Assembly (NCBI GenBank): GCA_018398805.1
Contig: JAGFBZ010002033.1
Span: 2,131,501-2,195,500 of the forward strand
Reading direction: 5' to 3'
From: Hirundichthys speculiger
Lineage: Eukaryota; Chordata; Actinopteri; Beloniformes; Exocoetidae
DNA length: 64,000 nucleotides
Made by a program: the position numbers and the translations under genes. The notes beneath the pieces were generated by a model that was given only the letters and a program-made list of their open reading frames with translations, did not search any database and had not been told where the DNA came from. Of this stretch, positions 29,287 through 39,702 are shown piece after piece (the first letter of the stretch is position 1; each line of letters starts with the position of its first letter).

Positions 29287-30606
29287 CACCGGAAGTGCCA
29301 AGAAGGTCATTTTTACCTCCTAGCATTTTAAATGTTTGTATTTCTGTTAAAATAAAACCCCTACATCTGTAAGTTCATGACTTTTTCTAAAATGGATTTA
29401 TTAATCATTCAGTGAATTCTGGTGAGTGTGTGATCAAAAGAAAAATGAATATGACCATTTATACCTGGAACCGCAGAGGGGGTCATTTTTACCCCCTCAT
29501 ATAAACACTGTAAACAGCTGTCATTTTTTGCACCACACCCCTCCGCACCCCACTGCCCGTATCGGACTTTGACAGTTATTGTCATCACTAAATCTTTCAA
29601 ACAAACAGCAAAATTTAAGACATGAATCCAACAAAAACAACAGTCTGGCTGTTGTACCAGGATCTGAGTGAGGGAGGGTCAGAAAGAGCGGAAATAACAG
29701 CAGATGTGGGTGAGGAGGAATCGGTGGGGGGGGCGGACCGATGACCCGTCATTTTTACCAGGTGATATGACATCAACTGAGGATGAGGAGGCAAATTTAT
29801 GAAAAAGACCCCGGCTTCTATAAGTGAGGGGTCACCCGCCACATACATTCAGTCCTCAGACACAGTGGGGGCTCGCGGAAATACTCTGACAGGTAAATTC
29901 AGAAGTCAAGCGTTTTAGTTTCCTCTGGTTCTAATCATTTGGTATTTTGGCGAAGCTAGGACTCTGACTGATCTAATCATAAATATTTACATTGTTCAGA
30001 GCTCAACCTGTATGTCAGCTACATGAGGCAGCCAAAGACGGATCCGTTTGGAGACCCATAAAGCTGGGACCGCGGGCCGGGAGAGTCCAGTCCAGAAATG
30101 TCCTGGTGGAGAGAGGTGGTCCAACTGCATACGCGCGCCGCAACATTGACGACCCTATGAATGTGATCATGTACTTGATGGACCAGGTGATACAGCACAC
30201 CTGTGACTGTACGGTGGCGGAGGCGCGCCAGTGGAGAGGAGGGCTGGGAATCGAGTAATGTGTGCGTGAGGGGGAGGGCAGCGTTAATCCGTTTTTATTA
30301 AAATATCTGTGATTGACATCTGAAATCTGTTGTTTTGTATTGTAAATAGTCTGTCATTCGATTGCTGTTGTTTTCATGTTTGTGTTAGCATACAGCTTCT
30401 ACAGTTTGTTGATGAACGTACCGATGTATTTATCTGTGTGGCTGAGAGAGAGAGAGCGCAGCCTTCGGCTACGTAGAAAAAATATCGCAAAATATACATT
30501 TTAAACACTTATTACTTTGACAAGTGTCACTGACGCTGTTGCAGCGATGGGGTGAAAATGACCGCCCTCTGTGGTTTGGAAGTTTGGAATATTGGCGGTT
30601 CTTGTG
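29287..30606 (+). mobile_element. piggyBac-like element remnant flanked by TTAA
   Basis: TTAA at 29283-29286 precedes CACCGGAAGTGCCA. The right end, read inverted, is CACAAGAACCGCCA and is followed by TTAA at 30607-30610. These ends align as a TIR (CAC..GAA..GCCA) with the TTAA target used by piggyBac. Subterminal copies of GGTCATTTTTACC recur at both ends and inside (29306, 29480 and, inverted, 30555), a pattern I recall for piggyBac-N elements of fish. The 1.3-kb interior keeps a short transposase-like coding piece (29994-30258), so the element is a deletion derivative. Confidence 0.75.
29994..30258 (+). pseudogene. piggyBac transposase N-terminal region fragment
   Basis: An open frame of about 88 codons contains QLHEAAKDGSVWRPI, then a GGPTAYARR segment, then IQHTCDCTVAEARQ. 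In piggyBac transposases of vertebrate transposons a G-x-T-A-x-A-R-R motif is followed by about 15-20 residues of helix and a C-T-x-x-E-A-R stretch, before the catalytic DDD core. There is no ATG at its start. An AG acceptor-like site (TTTACATTGTTCAG) lies just before it, and a CAG|GTAAAT donor-like site lies at about 29891. It may therefore be a second exon. The frame stops at 30258 and no DDD core follows, so the gene is truncated and cannot encode an active enzyme. Confidence 0.7.
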
Positions 30607-30610
30607 TTAA

Positions 30611-31057
30611 CTATTCTGTTGTGTATTTTTATGAGGTTATTTACCCAAATGATCCATTTTGCTGTGGAGTAGATTCAGTGATGGACAAAACCGAAGACCG
30701 ACAAATGCAAAAGTCCACCTGTCCACAATACGCTTTTATGTCCCGCGGTATTTATGCTTCAATAACTTTGCATTGGACTTGCACGTGAGCGTGCATGCCT
30801 TTTAGGCAACAGGCCCGCCACTGCATGTCAATGTCCACTCGCCACCGCTTACTCACAGTGACCAGCCTATCACACTTTGACCGGTTGGCTGCAGTTCATC
30901 AACGCAAAAAAACAAAACAAAAAAAAAAAACAAGCAGGTATGACCAGTGGTAGTGGAGAAATTGGGAAAAACTTTTTTTTATCACCGGTGTGGGAGCATT
31001 TTGGTTTTGCTGTTGAATACAGCGGCGAGGGAGTGAAAACAGTTAACAGTTAACAGA
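30611..31057. other. No gene recognised
   Basis: Flank between the piggyBac remnant and the next element. A-rich run at 30906-30932. No coding or termini recognised. Confidence 0.4.
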
Positions 31058-31606
31058 ACACAATCTTCCACCTCCCTAAACCCACGATCTTACCTGCGTA
31101 AGATCCAGTTGTTACCAGTTGTGCGTCTTAGCGCAGCTGATGTGCTTTTTAAAATACTGCAGAACGAATCATTGGATGCGCATTTAAAGATCACGAACAA
31201 TTAATGTTCCTGTCCCTCCTCGACCACCAACAGTTTCAGACATATCGGAAATAAATTCCCGCATCCAACTTTTTCCAGCTTGACACCAGAGACAAATATC
31301 TCCTTGGTTTCCTCCACAGCAGACATCTGAATGAGATCATGCCACAGCTGTACAGACTGACGTGTCTGGCCGTGACTATTCCCACATCCACCACAACTGC
31401 TGACCAGACATCCTCTGACCTCAAAAGAATAAAAATGTATGCAAGTAATACGGTGATGCATAATCGAGAGGTAGAGCCGTTTGTGCACGTCCACATGTGA
31501 CCAGGTGGACGCACATTTATTCCATTTGGATGCGCTCTTTTACGCGCCGACATGCGAGTCGCGCTTTCCGCAAACTCGGTATCTTGCGATCGTGGGTTTA
31601 GGGAAA
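31058..31606 (+). mobile_element. hAT-type element, GGGCCCGATC family, copy 4 (both ends missing)
   Basis: Starts with the family's left subterminal text (AATCTTCCACCTCCCTAAAC, CGATCTTACCTGC). It continues through a region shared with copy 2 (from TTTCCTCCACAGCAGACATC to the TTTACGCGCCGACATGC segment). It breaks off at the GCGATCGTGGGTTTAGGG subterminal motif, where another hAT terminus begins. It contains an uninterrupted hATC coding piece, listed next. Confidence 0.65.
31327..31479 (+). pseudogene. hAT transposase C-terminal (hATC) domain remnant
   Basis: About 50 codons open in one frame. They start LNEIMPQLYRLTCLAVTIPT, then STTTADQTSSDLKRIKMYAS, then a V-M-H-N-R segment. This follows the hATC layout: hydrophobic L-Y-x-L helix, I-P-T/S turn, S-x-L-K-R-I-K helix, then N-x-x-M-x-x-x-R. 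The usual E-R-x-F has become D-Q-x-S, so a key dimerisation motif is lost. The frame is intact here, unlike the frameshifted copy at 14649. This domain gives the best evidence that the GGGCCC family belongs to hAT. Confidence 0.65.
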
Positions 31607-31608
31607 CT

Positions 31609-31685
31609 GAACTGAACCCGTACGGAAACCGTGACACAAGAACCGCGGTACGAACCAAACCTTGAGTCGTGTACCGTTGCACCCC
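31609..31685. mobile_element. hAT-like terminus (GGGGTGCAACGGTAC type), inverted
   Basis: Read on the minus strand from 31685: GGGGTGCAACGGTACACGAC, then CGGTTCGTACC-like repeats of GGTTC/GTACCGCGG. These are the recognisable end of a common fish hAT family. Only one terminus is visible; it abuts the TA array. Confidence 0.45.

Positions 31686-31768
<83 letters not shown>
31686..31768. repeat. (TA)n microsatellite
   Basis: About 80 bp of TA with one TTA interruption. It lies directly against the hAT terminus. Confidence 0.95.
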
Positions 31769-31773
<5 letters not shown>

Positions 31774-32136
31774 GCCTTTATATATAAAGCTTATATAAAC
31801 ACGGAAACAGAGTTATGGTCTGATGTACCATTCCATTTTATTCTATCTTACATTCACCTGATGGCAAAGAAGAATCATGAAACAAGACAACTTGTTACTG
31901 TTGGGGTGGATAACAGCCTGAGGGGAGTCTTCATCTTGAACCATCCCCGTAAAATGGCTGTTGAACGCTTCAATAACTGATGAAAAGTTGGTTCCATCAG
32001 TTATTGTCTTAAAGTGCTGAACAAACACTAGCCTGCACAGGGACTGAAATGGAGTCATTGATATCTGCATCCGGGATAAATTAGCAGCTGAGGGGAAAAT
32101 AGAAAAGCAGCAGGCATAATTTATTTATAAATTTAT
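31769..32136. other. No gene recognised
   Basis: May be interior sequence of the hAT whose terminus is at 31609-31685. No recognisable domain in either strand. Confidence 0.35.
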
Positions 32137-32216
32137 TAGGGCTGGGCAACGATTAAAATTTTTAATCGCGATTAATCGCATTAGTTCCCTGATTAATCAC
32201 GATTAATAGCATTGTA
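32137..32216. mobile_element. hAT terminus fragment, same family as the 47.2-kb element
   Basis: TAGGGCTGGGCAACGATTAA followed by alternating ATTAATCGCGATTAATCGC blocks. It matches, over nearly 80 bp, the inverted right end of the hAT at 47202-48250. The match stops at GCATTGTA, exactly where Tigger-like sequence takes over, and no second end follows. Confidence 0.75.
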
Positions 32217-32957
32217 CTGGCACTGCAGGAACTTGTAATATCACACAGCTTGTATTGTTGGGCTCCTGTCGGTTAACAGAGAATGTAAATCTATACACGC
32301 TGGGCTGCTGTTTATGCTCACTCCAGTTTTCATCTAACCCCGTTTTCTTCTGCCGTCCCATAACACACACACTACATTACCCATAAGGCCACACCATTAC
32401 CCATAAGGCCACCTTCTTAAAGGGGCCAGGCTGGCTCACAGCATTTCTCCACTGTGAGAGAACGTGGACAAAACATCCTGTGATGTTTCTGCGATTTTTT
32501 AAAAATGTTTTAAATTATATTATATATTTATGAAAAAAATCCGCGAAGCTCTAAACCGCCGTACTCAAACCGCGAAGTGGCAAGGGATCACTGTACAATC
32601 TGTGTGATGTTACAAGTTCCCTGCAGTGCCAGAATAAAGTTCTTGTTCCATGCAGAGAAAACCGGACTTTTTCTTTTGTTGTTGTTGGCATGTTAGTGGC
32701 TAATTACGAGCCAAAAATAGCACAATACCAGCGGTTTCTTTACTACGATTTGGAGACCAGAGGCTGTGAAGGTAACAGAAAGACCACAGTTGAGCCTTTG
32801 TCTTGTTTTGCTGCAGTGCCTCGCTACTTTTTTGCAGTTTTTAAACATATTTTAAACACATTATTTAGGCTCGGGGGGCTCCGGCTCCAGTCCGCGGATT
32901 TTTATTTTCGCGGGGGGGCGCCGGTCCCCATTAACCACAAAAAATAAGGGATCACTG
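32217..32957. mobile_element. Tigger/pogo-like element, left half inverted
   Basis: Right part 32594-32957 matches the right half of the complete element at 36537-37207 and ends in the same TIR (AAATAAGGGATCACTG) followed by TA. The left part 32217-32593 is the left half of the same element in reverse orientation, so its TIR (CAAGGGATCACTG, ends 32593) points into the middle. TA flanks the whole unit on both sides. About 38 bp around the CTGCAGTGCC motif occur in both halves as an inverted repeat. It arose either from two copies joined head-on with deletions or from an internal inversion. No transposase coding. Confidence 0.8.
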
Positions 32958-33022
32958 TATATATGTGTATATATATATATGTGTGTGTGTGTGTGTGGGT
33001 GGGTGTGTGTATATGTGTGTAT
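32958..33022. repeat. (TA)n/(TG)n microsatellite
   Basis: TATATG and GTGTGTGT units immediately after the Tigger-like right end. Confidence 0.9.
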
Positions 33023-33118
33023 CTGAGCTGCTGTTGGATAGTCCTTGAAGTATTCACTTGGTTTGCCCCTCATAGTAGCAATTGCCTACATTGGTCGAAA
33101 GTGAATGTGAAAACATGT

Positions 33119-33925
33119 CAGAGGTTGCAAACATGGAGCGAGGTGAGGAGCAGTAAGTGCTGGTAAAAAAGATCGGTGCAACGTCAGTCACTTTGTACGA
33201 CAAAAAGAATCAGAGGTGGATTTATATTACAAATGCCATTACTGTATGCTTGTGTTAGGTCATGGCGTCATTTTTTACAATGAAAATAAAGCACCTTTAG
33301 GAACATGATAAAGACACTTGATGGACTCTACGAGTTACCTTGCCGCAAGTACTTTAGCCCAGTGATTCCTAAAGTGTGGGCTGTGACCTCCTGGTGGGCC
33401 GAACGAGGTATTGCAGGTGGCCCTTGAGAGGTCATAAAAATAAATGTTTCAAATCCTCGATTATTTTTAAAAAATGTTTTTAAATTACTTTAAAATATTT
33501 ATTACATGATTTAAAAAATATTAAGAAATAATAAAACAAACCAATTGAGTGTTATTACGCTGTAATCTTATCTTAACATGACAAGTGACAAGTGTCACCT
33601 TAGTTGTTGAGCCCTTACATTAATATTGGAATGAAGTTTTAGTCTTGTATGTTGATCAAAGTGGTGTTTAAAGGTTTGCATGGGCTGCAGAGATTTTTCA
33701 AATTTCAAATTGGGCCTTGGTATTCTGAAGTTTGGGAATGGCTGCTTTAGCCAAACTGAAATGTACGACAAAATTCACCAGCAAGTAGAAAATTACATCG
33801 TGAGCATAAAACACTCTTCAACTACTATGGACTTTTTCACAATGGAGGCTTACATTAGTTTCATCAATGAAGAGTAGAAGTTGTGCAGCAGATGCCTACA
33901 GACAGAATATTTCCCTGAGGATCAG
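33119..33925 (+). pseudogene. Ac/ZBED-type hAT transposase pseudogene, split by a MITE
   Basis: Before the MITE, a LVKKIGATSV piece, a frameshift, then KESEVDLYYKCHYC resemble the BED-finger region of Ac-like transposases (ATSVVW..FG....D..., then C-x-x-C). Close to the break the frame reads LYELPCRKYFS. After the MITE it resumes with TEMYDKIHQQVENYIVSIKH, then STTMDFF (normally TTDLWS), then an ISFINEE segment, a TAG stop where Trp is expected, and KLCSRCLQTEYFPED. The last is close to the family's W-K-L-x-x-x-C-L-x-T-x-x-x-x-x-D. The frame joins correctly if the MITE and one copy of its duplication are ignored. C-terminal exons are missing. Non-functional. Confidence 0.7.
33360..33744. mobile_element. 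hAT MITE with perfect 8-bp target duplication
   Basis: Begins CAGTGATTCCTAAAGTGTGG and ends, read inverted, CAGCCATTCCCAAACTTC. CTTTAGCC is present on both sides (33352-33359 and 33745-33752). The interior is AT-rich and non-coding, with GTGGGCTGTGACCTCC near the left end, as in the 'TTCCCAAAGTGTGGGCCGCGACC' type of fish hAT MITE. It sits inside the transposase frame of an older hAT. Confidence 0.9.
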
Positions 33926-34030
33926 GGATTGTGTGTGTGTTATATATCGTAATATATATCGTTACTGCACATGCTTTAGATTATACCGCAATATAGACTT
34001 GAAGCCATATTGCCCAGCCCTATCTCATAG

Positions 34031-36534
34031 TTCAAGTGGCATGTGTGAGCACACGCACCCTTTGCTTCACATTTTCCATCTAAGGAATATGGTGTAAATT
34101 ACTCCTCTGCATAGTAATGTAATGCAATCAGCCTGCTGGATTGCCTGACCCCTCTTGGGAGGTAAACCAGGACAAGCTCATTTTGTCCTCACGTCTGCTT
34201 GGTTAAATCGTAATCCCTTTAAAGCTGTCTCACACCATTGCTTTTGACTGAATGTAATACAGTCATAGTCAGGTTGCATGTAACTTCTCAAGGTTTCTAA
34301 ACAGTCTACATGTGATGCAGCAGCTTACCAGGAGTGGTGTCAGTCAGTTTAATCACACATTTTGTTCTCCATAATGCAGAGCCGCTGATGGAGACTGTTG
34401 AGTGATTGATGGAGGTTTTATGCACTTGTCAGTCACAGAAGCAGTAGGTGCACACAAATGAAAATCAAGCTATCTACTTTTCTCTGCTTTGTTTCAGCCT
34501 TTAACCTTCCTAAAAGACTTTGAAAGATAATCTTCAGATTTACTTGCACTGAACAGTCCCCTGAGTACATAACTGTGGTCAGATAACAGACCAATCAAAC
34601 CAGAGGTTTAAGGACACCTCTAAAAATGGCACCCAGCTGATAAACTTAGAGGTGAATTTGCTGCCTTCAGAAAAGATGACATCTGTTTGGGAACAAGACA
34701 TGGAGGTCTGGACAAGATCTGCCACTTTCAAATCCAAATTTTCCTCATTAATGCTTACCCTAAAGATATATTTGTCTATTTGTCTTTTTTCAGCTTCCCA
34801 CCCAGCCTGGACTTTTGTTCTGTAAATCTTCACAGGAGTGAATAAAGCTTTCTCACTTTGAATGATAAGGTCATTTGCTGAGATAATAGGACTTTGCTGT
34901 AATGATGTTAAACCTGGGATAACACATCACATTTCAAAAAGCTGATCTGCACAGCCATAAGTCTGAAACCTCATTTTCCACGTAAGTGTCATAAGTGTCA
35001 TTTCATACTGGGACTAAATTTAACACTACCATCACAACATCCATCTGAATTCCATAGATAGTGACAGAATGAATAATCGCACTTCTCTGATGAAACATCT
35101 GATGCTCAAATTATTTCTGCTTTGAGATAATGGCAAGGTGGGTCATCCATACTGTTACTGTAGCTGCAATGTGTCAGTGAAACTGTGGTTTTTCCTCTGT
35201 GTGTGTAGGTGGGTGGGTGGGTGTGCATGTGTGTATGGTGGAGCTAGAAAGTGTGCAAAGTGAACAATTCAGCAGTTCTACTGTGTGCAAATGTGAAAGG
35301 TGTGATGGTGGAGATCATCATAAAATGAGACAGATTTGACAGCAACAAGGTCATTCACTGAGGGTAACAGAACTTCCCTGAATAAATCAACAGCTGAGAG
35401 AGCTGTTCAGTCATACATGAAGGTTTGTGCTGACAGGCTGCACGTCTTAATAACATGTGCGATAGGTGCACACAGTCACATATCACTCCAGAGGATATTA
35501 CCTATGGCTCATTAGTTAAATGATTCTGTCCATAAATATCCAAATTAAGTGTTTTTTTTTTTTCCAACAGTGTCAAACTTAAAGGATTTCATCCTTACAC
35601 CCCCCCCCCCCAAAAAAAAAAACAAACAAAAAAAAAAAACAAAAACAAAAAAAACATATACCGTCATGCTTGTTATATTTGGCCATGTAAATCATTTTAG
35701 CTTTGTGAGATCTCAATGAAATTTGGGGTTACTAAGTGGCTTTGTTGGTTGCCTGGCAACTTCACTGTGACAACTCTATGAATACAAGAGGCTGAGGATC
35801 AGGAGAGTATCACTGTCAGCTATTACCAAGTTTCATTCTGTAGTTCAGTGTCTTTATTGCTACACTGGTTCTTCATCCTGCCATGGCTTTTCTTCATGCC
35901 TCTTTATAGTTAAGTGATTAAGTTATATCTTTATTTAACATACAGTCTCCAACCTTCACTTTACACAACCTTCCTGGTCTATATTTATAGCAAAATGGTC
36001 TCATTTTCCTTTTTTTTTTTTTCCTTATCTGTGCTTTGGTCAATAGTTTTTGACTGTTCTAGGGATTTTGCCAGCTCGGTAATCCTGTTTTACCCCTTGA
36101 GGGAAGGGTTCCTGCTACAGCTCATTGAAATGAATAATAATTCCTCCTGAAAAACAATTGAATAAAAAGCTGTTGTGTGCACCCAACTGAATATGGAGGA
36201 CTATACAAAGGTAAAGAGAAAATTATAGGCAACCATATTAGTATTAAAGGCTAAGACCATCTGCAAGCAACTTCATGTTCTGTTGATTACAATAATATTT
36301 TAGTTACAAATATTATTAAGTATATGGTCTGTGGCGTTTCGGCAGGGAGATACTGTCCATCATTATGGAGGCCTGGATGATTCAGAATTGATTCACAAAT
36401 GCCAAAAATAGATGTTCTAACTGTTGACTTAATGTTGACATAATGGAAGCAAGTGGAGCTCAAAAAAGCAGAAGTGAAACTCTGGGTAACTTAACGTGCA
36501 TGTGAGAGTGACTGTTATGATCCTGAGTAGGTGA
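34031..36534. other. No gene recognised; low-complexity tracts
   Basis: About 2.5 kb without recognisable coding or termini. GTGGGTGGGTGGGTGTG occurs at 35208-35225, and a C-run followed by A-rich sequence lies at 35600-35656. Confidence 0.45.
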
Positions 36535-36536
36535 TA

Positions 36537-37207
36537 CAGTGATCCCTTGCCACTTCGCGGTTTGAATACCAGGGTTTTAGTTGCTTCGCGGATTTTTTTC
36601 ATAAATATATAATTTAAAACATTTTTAAAAATCGCGGAAACATCACAGGATATTTTGTGTGCGTTCTCTCACAGTGAAGAAATGCTGTGAGCCAGCCTGG
36701 CCCCTTTAAGAAGGTGGCCTTATGGGTAATGGAGTGTGTGTGTCGTGGGACGGCAGAAGAAAACGGGGTGAGATGAAAAGTGGAGTGAGCATAAACAGCA
36801 GCCCAGCGTGTATAGATTTACATTCTCTGTTAACTGACAGGAGCCGAACAATACAAGTTCCTGCAGTGCCAGAATAAAGTGCTCGTTCCATCCAGAGAAA
36901 ACCGGACTTTTTGTTTGGTTGTTGTTAGCGTGTTTGCCGCTAATTACAAGCCAAAAATAGCACAATACAAGCAGTTTGTTTACTACAGTCCAGAGGCTGT
37001 GAAGGTAACAGAAAGACCACAGTTGAGCCTTTGTCTTGTTGCACTGCAGTGTCTCGCTACTTTTGGGGGTTTTTTAAACATATTTTAAACACATTGTTTA
37101 GGCTCGGGGGGCTCCGGCTCCAGATCGTGGATTTTGATTGTCGTGGGGGGGGGGGGGGGGGGGGGGGGTGCTGGTCCCCATTAACCGCGAAAAATAAGGG
37201 ATCACTG
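36537..37207. mobile_element. Tigger/pogo-like non-autonomous element, complete
   Basis: Starts CAGTGATCCCTTGCCACTTC and ends, read inverted, CAGTGATCCCTTATTTTTCG; TA flanks both ends (36535-36536, 37208-37209). TIR sequence and the TA target fit the Tc1/mariner superfamily, Tigger/pogo branch. CGCGG motifs lie close to both ends. The 671-bp interior shows no transposase domain; short frames in it recur in the copy at 32.2-33 kb only because the sequence is shared. A G-run occupies 37145-37169 near the right end. Reference copy for the two rearranged relatives at 32217-32957 and 46488-46753. Confidence 0.85.
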
Positions 37208-37209
37208 TA

Positions 37210-39069
37210 TGTTTTTTTTTTTTGGTTTTCAATTTTTGTGTTTCTTGAATTTTTCTTAGTTCTCCTGTTTTAGTCTTGTTTTCTTTAATTCCTGGTTCTT
37301 TTTACTTCCTGTTTTAGTTTGAAAGTTTTGCCATTTCCAAGTATGGCAATTGTGGACTTGTGTACTTGGAGGTTCATACTTGACAAGTATGACTCAGGAG
37401 AACGTCCTTTGAAAGATGGGATGATGTAGTTTGGTCTTTCTACAAATTGAAACAGCAGCGTACTTCAAGGCATCACAGCTCAGCTAGCAGACTAACATGA
37501 ATTCAAAAATATCTATGATTTGAAAAATAATGAAATAATAAATAATAAAATAATCGCTCAGAACTTTAATATAACTCAGAATGGACCATTGACTCCTCTG
37601 ACAAAGTTTCTATAACCACTACTTTATATGACAGGTTTTAATGAGTTTTATGCTTTTATATTTCAGTCGTTTTGTAAATACATTTTGATAAAGTCAAAAA
37701 GAAAAAAAAACTGAAGATGTCGGAGGAAATCTTAAATCAAGCTCCCACTTGATCAGTTAACCACAAATTGTCTTATCTATATTCGACATCTTAAAAACAT
37801 ATTCCATTGCACAACAACAAAGTTATAATGTTGTCTTTGAGTTCCTTTCTACTCCACCATTACTTCTGCTTGTTGATGTGTAATGCAGTCCTGTCTCAAG
37901 TCCACAAAAGTCTTCACTGGATGGATCCTTGATAAAATACGTGTCCCAAGAACACATCACATTTTTAGCTGTCTAGATGGACACTTTCAATTGGGACACT
38001 CCTTCAACTGCGACTTATGACGTTTCATAAGTACGTAAGAGCACAAGTACCGCTAACTACACATATTGAGAGACTGCTTCTGTTTCTTTGTTTATTTAGC
38101 TCTGGTTGAACTCCTTTTGGTCCTGACCCTCCTGATTGTTGACACCTGTGTGTCTTTGCTCTCCCTACCATTTAGTTCTTTTCCCTTAGTTTTGTGTTAT
38201 CTTATATTATATCTGCCCATTGTTTTAAATGTGACTTTTGTTTGTTCCTCCTGCCTCCAGATCTCCTCTCCACACCTCCTTCATAACAGCAACACAACAT
38301 GGCTAAATGAGGAGAAGAAATGGAAGGAATGGACGCACATTGGCTTCTATGAAGTAAAAAACAAAAAGAAGAATCAAGACTAGAGCTATGCTCTGTGCAT
38401 CAAACTAAACAAAAATGTTTTAAAAACACAACACATAGAAAATGCTATATGACATTAAAAATAATACCAGGTTATATTTGGTGCCGGTGAGAGCCTATGA
38501 AGCAAGCAGTGTCAAAGCTTCTTCTCAAATCGAAATGAATTTAGTAAATTACATCTACAACTTTTTTGATCTGCATTAAGCTGTTGAGAACAAGGGCATT
38601 TGTGCTATGTAGCCCACTTTGCAGACTTGATATAAATTCCCAATGTCATTTAAATTGTGACATAACAAGAGCAAAACCAAAGTCACTGATGTCATTGAAG
38701 GAAGCACATAATAGTGCTTGATAATGTGAAGAGTGGACATTATTGCCACAGAAGGCAAATATCACCTTTTTTTCCCTCTCTCTGCAAGAATATGTTGCTC
38801 ATTGCAGATAACAGCAAGATGTGGGTTTATTGAATTATTTACTATTGTAAAGTAGGCAAAGAAGCTGAGGAAAACATCCAAAGACATTCTCCAAGGTTAA
38901 GGTGCACCATTGTCTTATTGCACCATCCTTTGAATGACAATGGAATCCATGAAGGAATACCCAGGAGGGACTTGACAATAGAAAGAAAAACATTAAAAAG
39001 CGAGACCCCAATTTGCTGAAATGCATATTGACAAGCCACAAAGTTTGGGGGAGAATGTCCTTTAGGTTG
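37210..39069. other. No gene; possible repeat-derived T-rich segments
   Basis: T-rich text at 37220-37330 and 38070-38270 (TTTTTACTTCCTGTTTTAG, CTTCCTGTTTTAGTTTG) recalls 3' regions of fish retroelements, but not strongly enough to assign. No host exon recognised. Confidence 0.35.
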
Positions 39070-39405
39070 AGACAAAACTGGCTGTTTTTGGCAAGTCATA
39101 TCAGCGCTATGTTCAGATGAAGAAATTTAACCGTTGCTCTTTGGATGAAGAGGGAGGCGGCTTTGAAAATGCCCTATAGATGGGAGAAATGGAACCCACC
39201 ACTTTTAGCACAAAGGCAGGGTTGGGCTTAGGCGTCTGCTGGTAAAGTGTGAATTTCACAAGCATGTTTGGACAATGCCAAAGCCAGCAGTAATGTAGTC
39301 TTTAGAGACAGATGTTTGAGGCCAATGTCATCTAGTGGCTCAAACAGAGGACCAGAGACATCCTCCAACACAACCATCAAGTCCATGGAGGCACCAGGGG
39401 CCTGG
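39070..39405 (-). pseudogene. DIRS-type tyrosine recombinase fragment
   Basis: On the minus strand the frame 39405-39228 reads VVLEDVSGPLFEPLDDIGLK, then HLSLKTTLLLALALSKHACE and a HTLPADA end. It closely follows the recombinase region of DIRS1-like retrotransposons of fish, where FEPL...SLK-x-LSLK-x-ALL-x-ALASAKRVSELHALSV is typical. The R of the expected (K/R)RV(S/G)-E-L-x-AL catalytic-box motif is changed to H-A-C. Downstream, across a frameshift and a stop, C-L-x-K-x-G-G-F and R-A-T/T-A-S-F-like pieces continue the order. The reading is broken, and the C-terminal R-H-R-Y residues are not recognisable. DIRS elements copy by reverse transcription and integrate with this enzyme. This copy is dead. 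Confidence 0.6.
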
Positions 39406-39510
39406 AGACTAGGGATGGAAATCTCCATCCCCAGGACGATACGATATACATCTCTATATGTACGCTTTATGAGACGGTGTTTCTACAGCCTGGCTGTCAA
39501 GGTCTCTGAT
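39406..39510. mobile_element. Possible hAT-like terminus (CTAGGGATGGAAATC)
   Basis: CTAGGGATGGAAATCTCC followed by CGATACGATATACATC resembles the end of a fish hAT with CGATA-rich subterminal sequence. Coding of the DIRS fragment stops exactly here, which supports a junction. No partner end found. Confidence 0.35.
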
Positions 39511-39613
39511 TGGCAGTCTGATAAGCTTGAAGCACATAGAATTGTTTTGGATAACTAGTTTAACTTTCCTCTCAAACGAAAAGTTACCTAATTATCAAAC
39601 CCAAATTTAAACT

Positions 39614-39702
39614 TTATCCAAATCCATTCTAGGTTCGTCATCAGAGAAATCAATATTTCCATTGATTTTAATACCTTAATAAACCAATACTTGTCATTCA
39701 AC
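39614..39702 (+). repeat. 89-bp repeat, inverted partner at 41951-42038
   Basis: Shares CCATTCTAGGTT, ATCAATATT, TTTAATACCTTA and AAACCAATAC in the same order with the reverse complement of 41951-42038, at about 85% identity by eye. Class unknown. Confidence 0.75.

Larger units (their letters stand above)
33076..34022 (+). mobile_element. Ac-type hAT element, decayed, carrying a nested hAT MITE
   Basis: The right terminus, read inverted, is TAGGGCTGGGCAATATGG, a known hAT end, and is followed by TCTCATAG. The text CCTCATAG directly before TAG at 33076 would be its target duplication (7 of 8 bases), but the left TIR itself is poorly conserved. The interior holds transposase coding remnants on the plus strand at 33119-33351 and 33753-33925, separated by a 385-bp MITE (33360-33744) with its own duplication. 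Confidence 0.65.

Noticed and set aside
32690..37273. Similar short frames at 32690-32947 and 36879-37273 suggesting a conserved small gene
   Set aside because: The similarity is explained by two copies of one non-coding Tigger-like element. The frames differ by indels.
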